Positions 47,543 to 55,949 of a stretch of 64,000 nucleotides of DNA are shown here, one piece after another. The stretch comes from Aeromonas veronii. GTDB lineage: Bacteria > Pseudomonadota > Gammaproteobacteria > Enterobacterales > Aeromonadaceae. Location: contig CP101033.1 of NCBI GenBank assembly GCA_041319085.1, forward strand, positions 763,501 through 827,500, read 5' to 3'. Both the position numbers and the translations under genes were made by a program. Within the stretch, counting starts at the first letter, position 1. Each line of letters starts with the position of its first letter. The notes under the pieces were generated by a model. It did not search any database. It had not been told where the DNA came from and worked only from the letters and a program-made list of their open reading frames with translations.

Positions 47543-48967
47543 TCAGATCAGGAATTGCCACCAGGTCAAACCGATAGACATCACCACGGCAAAGCCCACG
47601 ATGGCGATCACCAGACCGATGCGCATCCACTCCGCGCTGGTGTGATAGCCCATCCCCATCAGCAGCGGGATGCGGGCGTGGGAGTAGGTGGCGAGGTTGC
47701 AGCCGACGTTGGTGATGGCGGCGATGCTGAAGATGGCGAGCTCGGCAGGCACGCCGACCGCCAGCAGGGCCCCGGCAATCACCGGCGCCAGCGCCACCAC
47801 CTTGGCGGTGGCCGAGGCGAAGGCGTAGGAGGTAAAGAGGTAGAGCCCCATCACCACCAGCAGCATGGGAATGGTGCCGAGCCCGCCGAGGGTGCTGTGC
47901 ATAAAGCCGGAGAGTTCATCCCCCAGCCAGCCGGTAAAGCCGACCCGTTTCAGGTTGTCGGCCATCCCCATCAGCACGCTGAACCAGATCAGGGTATCGA
48001 AGGCGGCACTGTTGTCCTTCACATCGTTCCAGTTCAGCACCCCGAGCAGCAGCAGGGCGGCCAGACCGAGAAAGGCGACCGTGGTGGCATCCAGCCCCAG
48101 ATTGCTGCCGCCGACCCAGAGCACCACCAGACCGACAAAGACTGCGAGCAGGCTCTTCTCATGGCGGGAGAGGGGGCCCATTTTGGCCAGCTCCTCGCGG
48201 GCGAAGCGGGGGGCATCCGGCGTGTCGCGGGTCTCGGGGCGGATCACCATATAGAGCACCAGCGGCATGATCAGCAGCAGACCGATGGCGGGCGGCAGCA
48301 GGTAGAGCGCCCATTCGCGAAAGCCGACCGTCAGCCCGGCGACGCTGGCGGCAATGCCGACCAGCGCCAGATTGCCGGCAAAGCCGGTGCTGAAGGCGAC
48401 CGCCGAGGCGTCGTTCATGGCGCTGACGCTGGAGAGCAGGAACTGCCCCAGCTTGCGGTCATCCTTGTTGATGGTCTTGGCCAACGAGTCGGCAATGGGG
48501 GCGACGATGGCGGCGCGGGCCGTGTTGCTCGGGGTGGCGGGGGCCAGAATAAAGTCGGCAACCGCCAGACAGTAGGCGGAGCGCAGGGTGGACTGGCCGA
48601 AGCGGCTGAGCAGCAGCAGGGCGATCCGCTTGCCAAGGCCGGTCTTGGCAAAGGCGCTGGCAATCATGAAGGCGATGACGATAAGCCAGATCAGCGGGTG
48701 GTTGAAGTCGACCAGCGCCCCTTCGATGGCCGCCTTGGGGGTCACTTCGCCGCTGGCATGGAGCACGGCATAGAGCGCGAGGGAGAGGATGGCGATATAG
48801 CCGGTCGGCGCTATGTTGGTGACGATGACCAGTATGGTGGCGATAAACAGAATGGCGGTGTGGTAGGCCGCCGGTGCCAGTCCGGCAGGGGCTGGCAGTT
48901 GCCAGCAGATGATAGCCAGCAGCCCAATGGTGAGGGCTGCCAGTTGTTGAGGGGTGATTTTTTTCAT
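47543..48967 (-). CDS. DASS/SLC13 family anion transporter
   Basis: A 474-residue inner-membrane carrier with about 12 helices, of the divalent anion:sodium symporter family, probably for dicarboxylates such as malate, succinate or 2-oxoglutarate. The helix-breaking motif region APATPSNTARAAIVAP (first substrate loop) and the second, TNVGCNLATYSHARIPLLMG, are present. The frame opens at 49168, but the ATG at 48967, after GAGGAGGAA-like sequence, gives a natural N-terminus (KKITPQQLAALTIGLLAIICW). It lies inside the segment bounded by repeats and IS remnants. Confidence 0.88.
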   Translation of the reverse strand: MKKITPQQLAALTIGLLAIICWQLPAPAGLAPAAYHTAILFIATILVIVTNIAPTGYIAILSLALYAVLHASGEVTPKAAIEGALVDFNHPLIWLIVIAFMIASAFAKTGLGKRIALLLLSRFGQSTLRSAYCLAVADFILAPATPSNTARAAIVAPIADSLAKTINKDDRKLGQFLLSSVSAMNDASAVAFSTGFAGNLALVGIAASVAGLTVGFREWALYLLPPAIGLLLIMPLVLYMVIRPETRDTPDAPRFAREELAKMGPLSRHEKSLLAVFVGLVVLWVGGSNLGLDATTVAFLGLAALLLLGVLNWNDVKDNSAAFDTLIWFSVLMGMADNLKRVGFTGWLGDELSGFMHSTLGGLGTIPMLLVVMGLYLFTSYAFASATAKVVALAPVIAGALLAVGVPAELAIFSIAAITNVGCNLATYSHARIPLLMGMGYHTSAEWMRIGLVIAIVGFAVVMSIGLTWWQFLI

Positions 48968-49410
48968 AGATGATCTTCTTCCGTGGATGAGGAGGAAATG
49001 ATGGAGACCCTGTGTCAAACCACTATAAGAGCGGGGATGGGGTATACCAAACCATGGAAGAAAGAGACACGCCAGATTGTGTCGCCGCCAGGTGGAGACA
49101 AGATATGTCGTAATTGGCGCTTTTAACCTCACACCTCTTGCCGTTGGCATTTTCTTGTAAACCGGCACAGCCCCTAAAACAGCATTGTTTGAGCGGTCGC
49201 GGTTGTTTTAGGGCCTTGTTGTGGCTCGTTATGATGCGCAAGACCTAGTGGATATATGTATAAGCTGGAGCTGGGGTGTTTTGGGAAAACCCATAAATCC
49301 TACTTATAGTTAGCCCATTTGCGGCTGCGCCCCTGCAAGGCGGTAAAAGCGGCCATGCTGGGGCTTGCTCCGGTTTGCGGGGATGGGTTTGAAGGGATTG
49401 GCGCGGGCCT
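48968..49410. other. Non-coding gap with one inverted repeat
   Basis: No gene seen. An inverted repeat CCCTAAAACA (49172-49181) / TGTTTTAGGG (49204-49213) with a 22-base spacer stands alone; the rest presumably includes the promoter of the transporter gene. Confidence 0.5.
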
Positions 49411-49646
49411 TTAGCACCGCCCCTTGCCCCCCTTGTTGCCAGCGAGGGCCTGCTTTCTGGTGCGCTGCTTCTGGGCCGCCTTGCTGTTGCGGCGCGGCTC
49501 GGGCTCAAAGCGGGTCAGATCCGGCTCAAAGCCCGGGAACCACTGCTGGGGCAGGCGGGTGTCGAGCACCGCTTCCACCTTTTCCAGCCGCGGTGCATCT
49601 TCCGGGCTGAACAGGGTAATAGCGAGCCCCTTGTTGCCTGGGCCGT
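49411..49646 (-). pseudogene. C-terminal stump of a DEAD-box RNA helicase
   Basis: An open minus-strand frame without a start codon encodes GNKGLAITLFSPEDAPRLEK ... LPQQWFPGFEPDLTRFEPEP and a basic tail (RRNSKAAQKQRTRKQ), ending in TAA at 49411. The GNKGLA stretch is what follows helicase motif VI (HRxGRTGR) in DEAD-box proteins, so about 75 C-terminal residues remain. The frame is broken at about 49645 exactly where a dispersed repeat unit begins. Confidence 0.75.
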
Positions 49647-50130
49647 AGGTTCGAATAGCGAAGCGTATTCGGACGTTCGCGAATAGGGAGTAGCTGAGGG
49701 GTCGCCGATATCCGGAGTTTCCTGCCAGCCTTGCCTTGCCATGACTCGATGCTCGGCGGTATGCGGACGATTACGCTACGCTAATCGACCCTACATAATG
49801 GGGCTTATTGTTGCCTCCCCCCTCATCCCCAGCCCTTCTCCCCTTGTCTGTGATCAAGAGTGGGAGAAGAGCGCAAATATGCGCCTCTGATTTGGTTTGG
49901 CAACCGGGCTTGGAATTGGCTCGGGCCATCCCCTCTCCCTCGGGAGAGGGTTAGGGTGAGGGGCCGCTATCTGCGTTGTAGGTTCGAATAGCGAAGCGTA
50001 TTCGGACGTTCGCGAATAGAAGGTCGCCGAGAAGCCGCTGATATCCAGAGTTTTCAGCCTGTCTTGCCATGACGTAATGCACAGCAGTATGCGGACGAAG
50101 ATGCTGCGCTAATCGTCCCTATATCAAGGA
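49643..50130. repeat. Repeat block right of the transporter gene (two units)
   Basis: Unit c (49643 to about 49890) lacks the first hairpin and starts at GTAGGTTCGAATAGCG; unit d starts CCATCCCCTCTCCCTCGGGA at 49926 and fades after about 50130. Same order and orientation as the left block. No gene is visible here, nor in 50131-50227. Confidence 0.86.
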
Positions 50131-50227
50131 GCTGATTGCATGTTTTGATCATTTTCCTCCCTCAACGCCCCACACCGTCAATCGCCATCTTTGTTGTGGT
50201 TCGCCGGCGATTTCACCTGATTCACCA

Positions 50228-50393
50228 CCGGTTGAAAGAGTGGATGGTGCGTTTTCATGGCGTGGCGACTCACTAGCTGAGGAATTATCTGGGTTGGCGC
50301 AGGATGCTGGCGCGTTACGGGAAGGGGATGAATATCAAAGCGTGTTTGCATGAGGCGCTGGGGCACCCCATGCAACACGTAATTGGGGCATAG
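50228..50393 (+). mobile_element. IS1595 transposase remnant, right copy
   Basis: A plus-strand fragment of the same transposase C-terminus as at 46102: [16 protein letters not shown], then an in-frame TAG (50274-50276) where the left copy has Tyr, then [19 protein letters not shown] and [10 protein letters not shown]. The 3' terminal sequence (reverse complement of AGGCTATGCCCCAATTACG) matches the left copy. The two copies face outward. Confidence 0.82.
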
Positions 50394-50418
50394 CCTTTTT
50401 ATTGCGGCATGGTTGCGG

Positions 50419-51417
50419 TTAGAAGTTGTAGAGCAGGCCGGTGCTGAAGCGGGTGGCTTGTGAATCGTAAAAACTGATATCTGAGCTGGACTTGGCATAC
50501 GCCGCGCTGGCGGTCGCCGAGAGGGCGCTGACACCAAACAGGTTGTGCCAGAAGAAGATGGCGTTCGCCGCAAACTCGTCGGCATCTGCGTACTGGCCGA
50601 AGAGGGGGTTGGCCTCGTCATAGTTGCTCTGGCCGAGGTAGAGGTTGCTGACAAACGACCACTGGGCGCCCCGCTTGGCATAAGTCAGCTGCATGCCGCT
50701 CTGTTTGTAGCGCTGGGCGCGCCCGTCGAGATCCGCATCGCGATAGATCAGTGCCGGCTCCAGCTGTTGGCCGGGGGCAAAACGCCACTGATAAGAGAGT
50801 TCGAGGGCGTGGATCTTGCCGTTGCGATCGAGGGCTGAGGCGTAGTGGGTATGGTGGATGGCGTCGTATTGCTGGCCGCTGCGCTCTTCATCTACCTCGA
50901 TGTTGCGGGTGGTCAGGCTGCCATTGAAGTTGCTGCCCCAGATATTGTCCCAGCTTGCCCGCACACCGGTAGAGTGGATGTCGGTCGAGCTGCGGGCCAC
51001 CCCCACGGCAAACGGATCGCTCCACTGCTCGGTTGGCATGGCGCTGAACACCAGCGAGCCACCGACAATCCCCTTGTCCCCCAGCGCCTGCCGCAACCCC
51101 AGTTGCTGGGTGAAGTCGAAGCGAATTGCATCCTGGATCAGGTTGCCGAGAAAAATTTGGGTGCGGGTGTCGGCAAAGGTGTAGCGGATGTCGGCATTAA
51201 TCAGCGGGGTGACGGCCGAACGGCTCTGCGGGCTGCCCAGACCGGAGAGGGTGTCGTGGTCATCATCGCCGCTGTAGAAGTTGGATTCGTAGTTGACGAC
51301 ATTGATGCCGCCCAGCAGAAAACCGGACCAGCCGGACTCTTTGGGGATGCTCCCCAAATCGGCATGGGCGCTGTTGGCGGCAAGCAGAGCAAGGCCAAGC
51401 AGAGAGATGTGACGCAT
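50419..51417 (-). CDS. DUF2860 outer-membrane protein
   Basis: A 332-residue protein with a signal peptide (ISLLGLALLAANSAHA) and a beta-barrel pattern ending in Phe (STGLLYNF). It begins the mature part with IPKESGWSGFLLGGINVV, typical of the DUF2860 family found in Vibrio and Aeromonas. Aromatic-rich alternating strands run to the end. Function unknown; a porin-like role is a guess. It is divergent from arcB, 165 bases apart. Confidence 0.87.
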   Translation of the reverse strand: MRHISLLGLALLAANSAHADLGSIPKESGWSGFLLGGINVVNYESNFYSGDDDHDTLSGLGSPQSRSAVTPLINADIRYTFADTRTQIFLGNLIQDAIRFDFTQQLGLRQALGDKGIVGGSLVFSAMPTEQWSDPFAVGVARSSTDIHSTGVRASWDNIWGSNFNGSLTTRNIEVDEERSGQQYDAIHHTHYASALDRNGKIHALELSYQWRFAPGQQLEPALIYRDADLDGRAQRYKQSGMQLTYAKRGAQWSFVSNLYLGQSNYDEANPLFGQYADADEFAANAIFFWHNLFGVSALSATASAAYAKSSSDISFYDSQATRFSTGLLYNF

Positions 51418-51582
51418 CGAAGTGTTCTCCTGATCCGGTCGTTCGGGATGAAAAGATGAGGTTCAAGTTGCCGACATTCGTCAGCCAGCTCACAGAATCG
51501 TGACGCAACGGGATGAGATAAAGAAGAGTTCACCCTGTTGTGCTGGTATTCTGTACCGCGAATATCGGGGGAAAACAATAAG

Positions 51583-53894
51583 ATGAAACAGATTAAATCC
51601 TGGGCGCAATATTATGTCGATCTGATGACCAAGCTGGGACTGGTGCGCTTCAGCATGTTCCTGGCGGCGGGCATTATCGTGCTGGCGGTCGCCATCCAGA
51701 TGGGGGTGACCCTGTTCCTGCGCGGCAATATCGATGTGATCGACTTCGTTCGCTCGGTCTTTTTCGGCCTGCTGGTGACCCCCTGGGCGGTCTATTTTCT
51801 CTCCATTGTGGTGGATCAGCTGGAAGACTCCCGCCAGCGACTGAGCCGGATGGTGCGTAAGCTGCAGGATATGCGTGAGCGGGATCTGGAGCTCAATACT
51901 CAGCTGCAGGAGAACATCAGCCGCCTCAACGCCCAGATTGCCGAAACCAACCGTGCCGAGAGCCTGCGTCTGCAGGCCATCGAAGATCTCGAGAACGAGG
52001 TGTTCCAGCGGGAGAAAGCCCAGCTCCACCTGGGGGAGCGCACCGCGCTGCTGCGCTCTTTTATCGACTGCTCCCCGGATCTGGTCTACTACCGCAACGA
52101 GGATGAGCAGTTCTCCGGCTGCAACCGCGCCATGGAGGAGCTGACCGGCAAGGTGGAGGCGGAGCTGATCGGCCTGACTCCGTTCGATGTCTACAAGCAG
52201 GAGATCGCCAACAAGATCGTCGAGACCGATCGGCAGGTCTTTGCCAGCAACGAGCCGCTTACCTACGAGCAGTGGCTGGAGTATCCCGATGGCCGCAAGG
52301 CCTACTTCGAACTGCGCAAGGTGCCCTTCTTCGATCGCTTCGGCAAGCGGCTCGGTCTGCTCGGCTTTGGCCGCGACATCACCGAGCGCAAGCAGTATCA
52401 GGATAAGCTGGAGAAGGCGAGTCGCGACAAGACCACCTTTATCTCCACCATCAGCCACGAGCTGCGCACCCCGCTCAATGGCATTGTGGGCTTGAGCCGG
52501 ATGCTGATGGATACCCCCCTCGATCCCAAGCAGCATCAGCAGCTCAAGACCATCCACCTGAGTGCGGTGACTCTGGGCAATATCTTCAACGACATCATCG
52601 ATCTCGACAAACTGGACCGGCGTCGCCTCGAAATTGCACCGACCCGCATCGACCTGCCCGCCTTCCTCGACGAGCTGGAGACCCTGTCGCGCATTCAGGC
52701 TGAGCAGAAGGGGCTCTATCTGCATTTCGATCTCGATGGCGACATGCCGCAATTCGTGATGGCCGATGGCACCCGCTTGCGCCAAGTGTTGTGGAATCTG
52801 GTGGGCAACGCGGTCAAGTTTACCGATGAGGGGGGGGTCACCGTGCGCTGTCTCTCCCATCCCGCCGACGAGCCGGGCAAGCTGGCGCTGCACTTTGAGG
52901 TGGAGGATACCGGCGTCGGCATCCCGCACGCCCAGCAGGAGAAGATCTTCGCCATGTATTATCAGGTGCAGGGCAAGAAGCACGCCACCGGCACCGGCAT
53001 TGGTCTTGCGGTCTCCCGTCAGCTGGTGCAGGCGATGGGGGGCAGCTCTACGTGGACAGCGATCCGGGCGAGGGCTCCTGCTTCACCGCCGAGCTGGAGG
53101 TAGCTTGCGCCGAGCCGGTGCTGGCCGAGCCGGAAGAGGAGATGCCCTCCCTCGATATCCTGCTGGTGGAGGATGTGGAGCTCAACGTGACGGTGGCTTG
53201 CGCCCTGCTGGGCAAGCTGGGTCATCAGGTGCAGGTGGCACGGGATGGTGCCCAGGCGCTGGCGATGGCCAACCCGGATGATTTCGACCTCATTTTGCTC
53301 GATATCCAGCTGCCGGACATGACCGGCTTCGATGTGGCGAAAACCCTGCTGGCGCGTTATGGCGACAGCCTGCCGCCCATGGTGGCGCTCACCGCCAACT
53401 CTACCGGCGATCGCCAGTACTATCGGGATCACGGCATGCAGGATGTGATCAACAAGCCGCTCGGCTCCAAAGCGGTGCGGGAGGTGATTGGCCACCTGTT
53501 TGCCGGTCTGGCCGAGGATGAAGCGGACGAGCAGGCGGATGCGGGCAATCAGGATGCCCTGCTGGATATCCCCTTCCTCACCGATTATGCCGATACAGTG
53601 GGCAAGCCGGTGCTGCTCTCCAGCGTCGATCTGTTCGAGAAGATGATGCCGGACTACATGGCGGTGCTTGACTCCAACATGATTGCCAAGGATCAGGCTG
53701 GCGTGGTGGAAGAGGCACACAAGATAAAAGGGGCGGCAGGCTCCATCGGCCTGCGTCGGCTGCAACAGACGGCCCAGCTGATCCAGAGCCCGGATCATCC
53801 CGCCTGGTGGAAGAACGTAGAGGACTGGATTGAGACGCTGCGCCGCGAATATCCCGGCGATATCGCCCGTCTGCGGCGCTGGTTGCTGTCTTGA
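51583..53894 (+). pseudogene. arcB: Aerobic respiration sensor kinase ArcB, frameshifted as given
   Basis: Two frames join into one ArcB: two membrane helices (residues about 22-42 and 57-78), a coiled coil, a PAS domain (about 150-270), HisKA with His292 (ISHELRTP, same number as E. coli), and the ATPase domain (LWNLVGNAVKF, VEDTGVGI). The receiver Asp is at about 574 (ILLDIQLPD) and the HPt His at about 713 (EEAHKIKGAAG). The frame breaks at the G6 run 53037-53042 within the ATPase end; one more G gives 770 residues. Every phosphorelay residue survives, so a sequencing error is likely. ArcB senses quinone redox state. Confidence 0.9.
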
Positions 53895-53945
53895 GGCTGG
53901 AGGTTGTCTTGAGTCTGATGGAAGTTGCTGGCAAGGAGCTGCGAG

Positions 53946-55310
53946 ATGTATAGCCGTTTGATTACCCCCGCGCGCATCCACACCTGGGGGGATGAGGAGC
54001 TGCTGGAGGCGACCGAGCAGGATCGCGCCCGTATCGTGCAGGCCGCGCCGGTGCGCCGGTTGCAGCAGAAAACCCAGGTCTTTCCGCTCGATGTGAAGGC
54101 CTCGGTGCGCAGTCGCCTCACCCACTCGCTGGAGGTGCAGGAGACCGGTCGCCAGATCAGTCGCCGCATTCTGGCCGCCTTGCCCGCCGGTATGGTCTGC
54201 GAAGGGGCCTTTATCAATCTGGTGGAGATGTCCTGCCTGCTCCATGATGTGGGCAACCCGCCGTTTGGGCATTTTGGCGAGCAGGTGATGAGCCAGTGGC
54301 TTGGCGAGATGCTCGATCCCCTCTATCAGCAGGCGCTGGCGCAGCCCCCCTCGGCCCAGTGGGCTGAATTGCGTCAGGATCTGCAGCTGTTTGATGGCAA
54401 CGCCCAGAGCCTGCGGCTGGTGCACAGCCTGCACGAACTCAACCTGACGCTCGGGCAGCTGGCGGCGCTCTGCAAATACCCGCAGCAGCCGCAACCCGGC
54501 GTGAGTTACGGCCAGCATCACGGCTGGAGCAGCAAGCGCGGCATCTTCTTCAGCGAGCAGCCGCTCTACCGCGCCCTCGGTCAGAGTCTGGGGTTGGCTC
54601 CCGGCTGTCGCCATCCGCTGGTCTACATCATGGAGGCGGCCGATGACATCTCCTACTGCATCGCCGATCTGGAAGATGCGGTGGATCGGCGGATCCTGAC
54701 ACTGTCAGAGCTGCTGGTGGCATTGCGCCGTGCTGATGGAAGCGATTATCTGGCTGCGTTGCTGGATGAGGCGTTGGTCTCTGGCCGGGGCTTTTTCCCC
54801 CATTTTCGCCAGCAACTGACCCGGGACCTGGTGGCGTTGGCGGCGCAGAGCTATGTCAGCGAACATCAGGCCATTTTGCAGGGATCTTATCCGCAGGCGC
54901 TGCTGCATGGTCAGGCGCCGGCGGCGCGGGTGCTCGATATCCTCAAGCGGGTGGCCCGCGAGCTGGTCTTTATGCGCCCCGAGGTGGAGGCGCTCGAGCT
55001 GGAAGGGTATGCGGCACTGCGCGGGGTGCTGACCAGTTATGCCTGCCTGCTGGCGCTGCCGGCGCGGCAATTTGCCCGCCTGCTGGCCGGGGAGGGGAGT
55101 CAGGCCCTCTTCTTCGCCCGCCGCCTCTATCACCGCCTTTCGGCTCGCCACCTCAAGGCCTATCGATTGGCGATCGCCACCCCGGATCCGCGCTTTGCCT
55201 GCCAGCATGAGCAGGAGTGGTATTACCGGGTGCGGTTGCTGCTCGATTACGTCAGCGGCATGACGGATACCTATGTACTGGAAGAGTATCGGCTGCTCTC
55301 CGGGATCTGA
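53946..55310 (+). CDS. dgt: dGTP triphosphohydrolase-like protein
   Basis: A 454-residue HD-domain enzyme that releases tripolyphosphate from dGTP (or other dNTPs). Metal ligands are seen in SRLTHSLEV (His), LLHDVGNPPFGHFGE (His-Asp) and a downstream EAADDISYCIADLEDAV (Asp). It begins YSRLITPARIHTWG. Its length is somewhat below that of E. coli Dgt (505). It follows arcB after about 50 bases. Confidence 0.88.
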   Translation: MYSRLITPARIHTWGDEELLEATEQDRARIVQAAPVRRLQQKTQVFPLDVKASVRSRLTHSLEVQETGRQISRRILAALPAGMVCEGAFINLVEMSCLLHDVGNPPFGHFGEQVMSQWLGEMLDPLYQQALAQPPSAQWAELRQDLQLFDGNAQSLRLVHSLHELNLTLGQLAALCKYPQQPQPGVSYGQHHGWSSKRGIFFSEQPLYRALGQSLGLAPGCRHPLVYIMEAADDISYCIADLEDAVDRRILTLSELLVALRRADGSDYLAALLDEALVSGRGFFPHFRQQLTRDLVALAAQSYVSEHQAILQGSYPQALLHGQAPAARVLDILKRVARELVFMRPEVEALELEGYAALRGVLTSYACLLALPARQFARLLAGEGSQALFFARRLYHRLSARHLKAYRLAIATPDPRFACQHEQEWYYRVRLLLDYVSGMTDTYVLEEYRLLSGI

Positions 55311-55449
55311 TGCCCGGGGTTGCCCCTTGTCAGGCAGCATAAAATGCCAGGAAAACGGTTAAAAAGGAGCCGCAAGAGACTTGTTTTAAATTCGGATATT
55401 TTTTATATTTCTGCAACCTGTTCAACTTTTACCCGGTAAGGAGACGAAT

Positions 55450-55542
55450 ATGCAACATCTGATGCTCAATATTGCATTCTCTCGCGGCACTGTGTGCGGC
55501 GTGAAATCTCGTGCTCTTTTACCGCGTGGCGTAAACAGGTAA
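55450..55542 (+). CDS. Small ORF, possible leader peptide (30 residues)
   Basis: A good ribosome-binding site (AAGGAG, 6 bases before the ATG) opens a 30-codon frame, MQHLMLNIAFSRGTV ... PRGVNR, with five basic residues and one Cys. It is followed within 15 bases by a hairpin and then by the DUF1127 gene. This is the arrangement of a regulatory leader. No family is recognised. Confidence 0.5.
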   Translation: MQHLMLNIAFSRGTVCGVKSRALLPRGVNR

Positions 55543-55555
55543 CCCCTGTCTTTTT

Positions 55556-55584
55556 ATCACCCGCGGTTCGTCCCGCAGGGTGAT
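55556..55584 (+). promoter_or_regulatory. Hairpin between the small ORF and the DUF1127 gene
   Basis: ATCACCC-GCGG ... CCGC-A-GGGTGAT forms an 11-bp stem with one bulged base and a short TTCGTC-type loop. No T-run follows, so it is not a standard terminator; it could be an attenuator or an RNA-stability element. Confidence 0.5.
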
Positions 55585-55628
55585 ATCCACTTTCTCCGGG
55601 AGAACCGCATGTTCTACTGGAGAATGTC

Positions 55629-55832
55629 ATGTCTATCGAACTGGTTTTACTGCGCAGTGTTGAATCCCTGGTCCAGAGAAGGATAGCCCGGGTCGAGCGT
55701 CGTCTCGTACAGGTCAATCTGTCACCCGCCCTGCTCAGGGATATCGGGCTGGAAGGATATCAGGGTCAAATCGCCCTCGTTCGAGAGCGGGAGTATCAAA
55801 CCGGCTTCCGGCTTGGGAATCGAATAACCTGA
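55629..55832 (+). CDS. DUF1127-like small protein
   Basis: A 67-residue basic protein whose centre, VNLSPALLRDIGL, fits the DUF1127 signature (Leu-Ser-x-x-x-Leu-x-Asp-Ile-Gly-Leu). In several alphaproteobacteria such proteins bind RNA and affect phosphate and sRNA turnover; that function has not been shown for this group. CTGGAG lies before the ATG. The assignment rests on the short signature. Confidence 0.65.
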   Translation: MSIELVLLRSVESLVQRRIARVERRLVQVNLSPALLRDIGLEGYQGQIALVREREYQTGFRLGNRIT

Positions 55833-55892
55833 TGGAAGGGGCCAGTATGGCCCCTTTCTTGGCACTGATTGCAGACCCCGCTCTGCCATTTT

Positions 55893-55926
55893 AAAAAAAA
55901 ATCCCCGCCGATTGGCGGGGATTTTT
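55893..55926. terminator. Bidirectional terminator between DUF1127 gene and dcuA
   Basis: AATCCCCGCC / GGCGGGGATT stem, GATT loop, A-run on the left and T5 on the right. Confidence 0.9.
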
Positions 55927-55949
55927 GTTGGTAGCGACCTGCGATCAGA

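Noticed and set aside
47543..49168. A longer start (49168) for the DASS transporter
   Set aside because: The extra 67 residues are not membrane-like and resemble translated intergenic DNA; the ATG at 48967 fits the family.
50178..50681. A 167-codon minus-strand ORF
   Set aside because: It runs across the antisense of the IS remnant and out-of-frame through the DUF2860 gene; no coherent protein.
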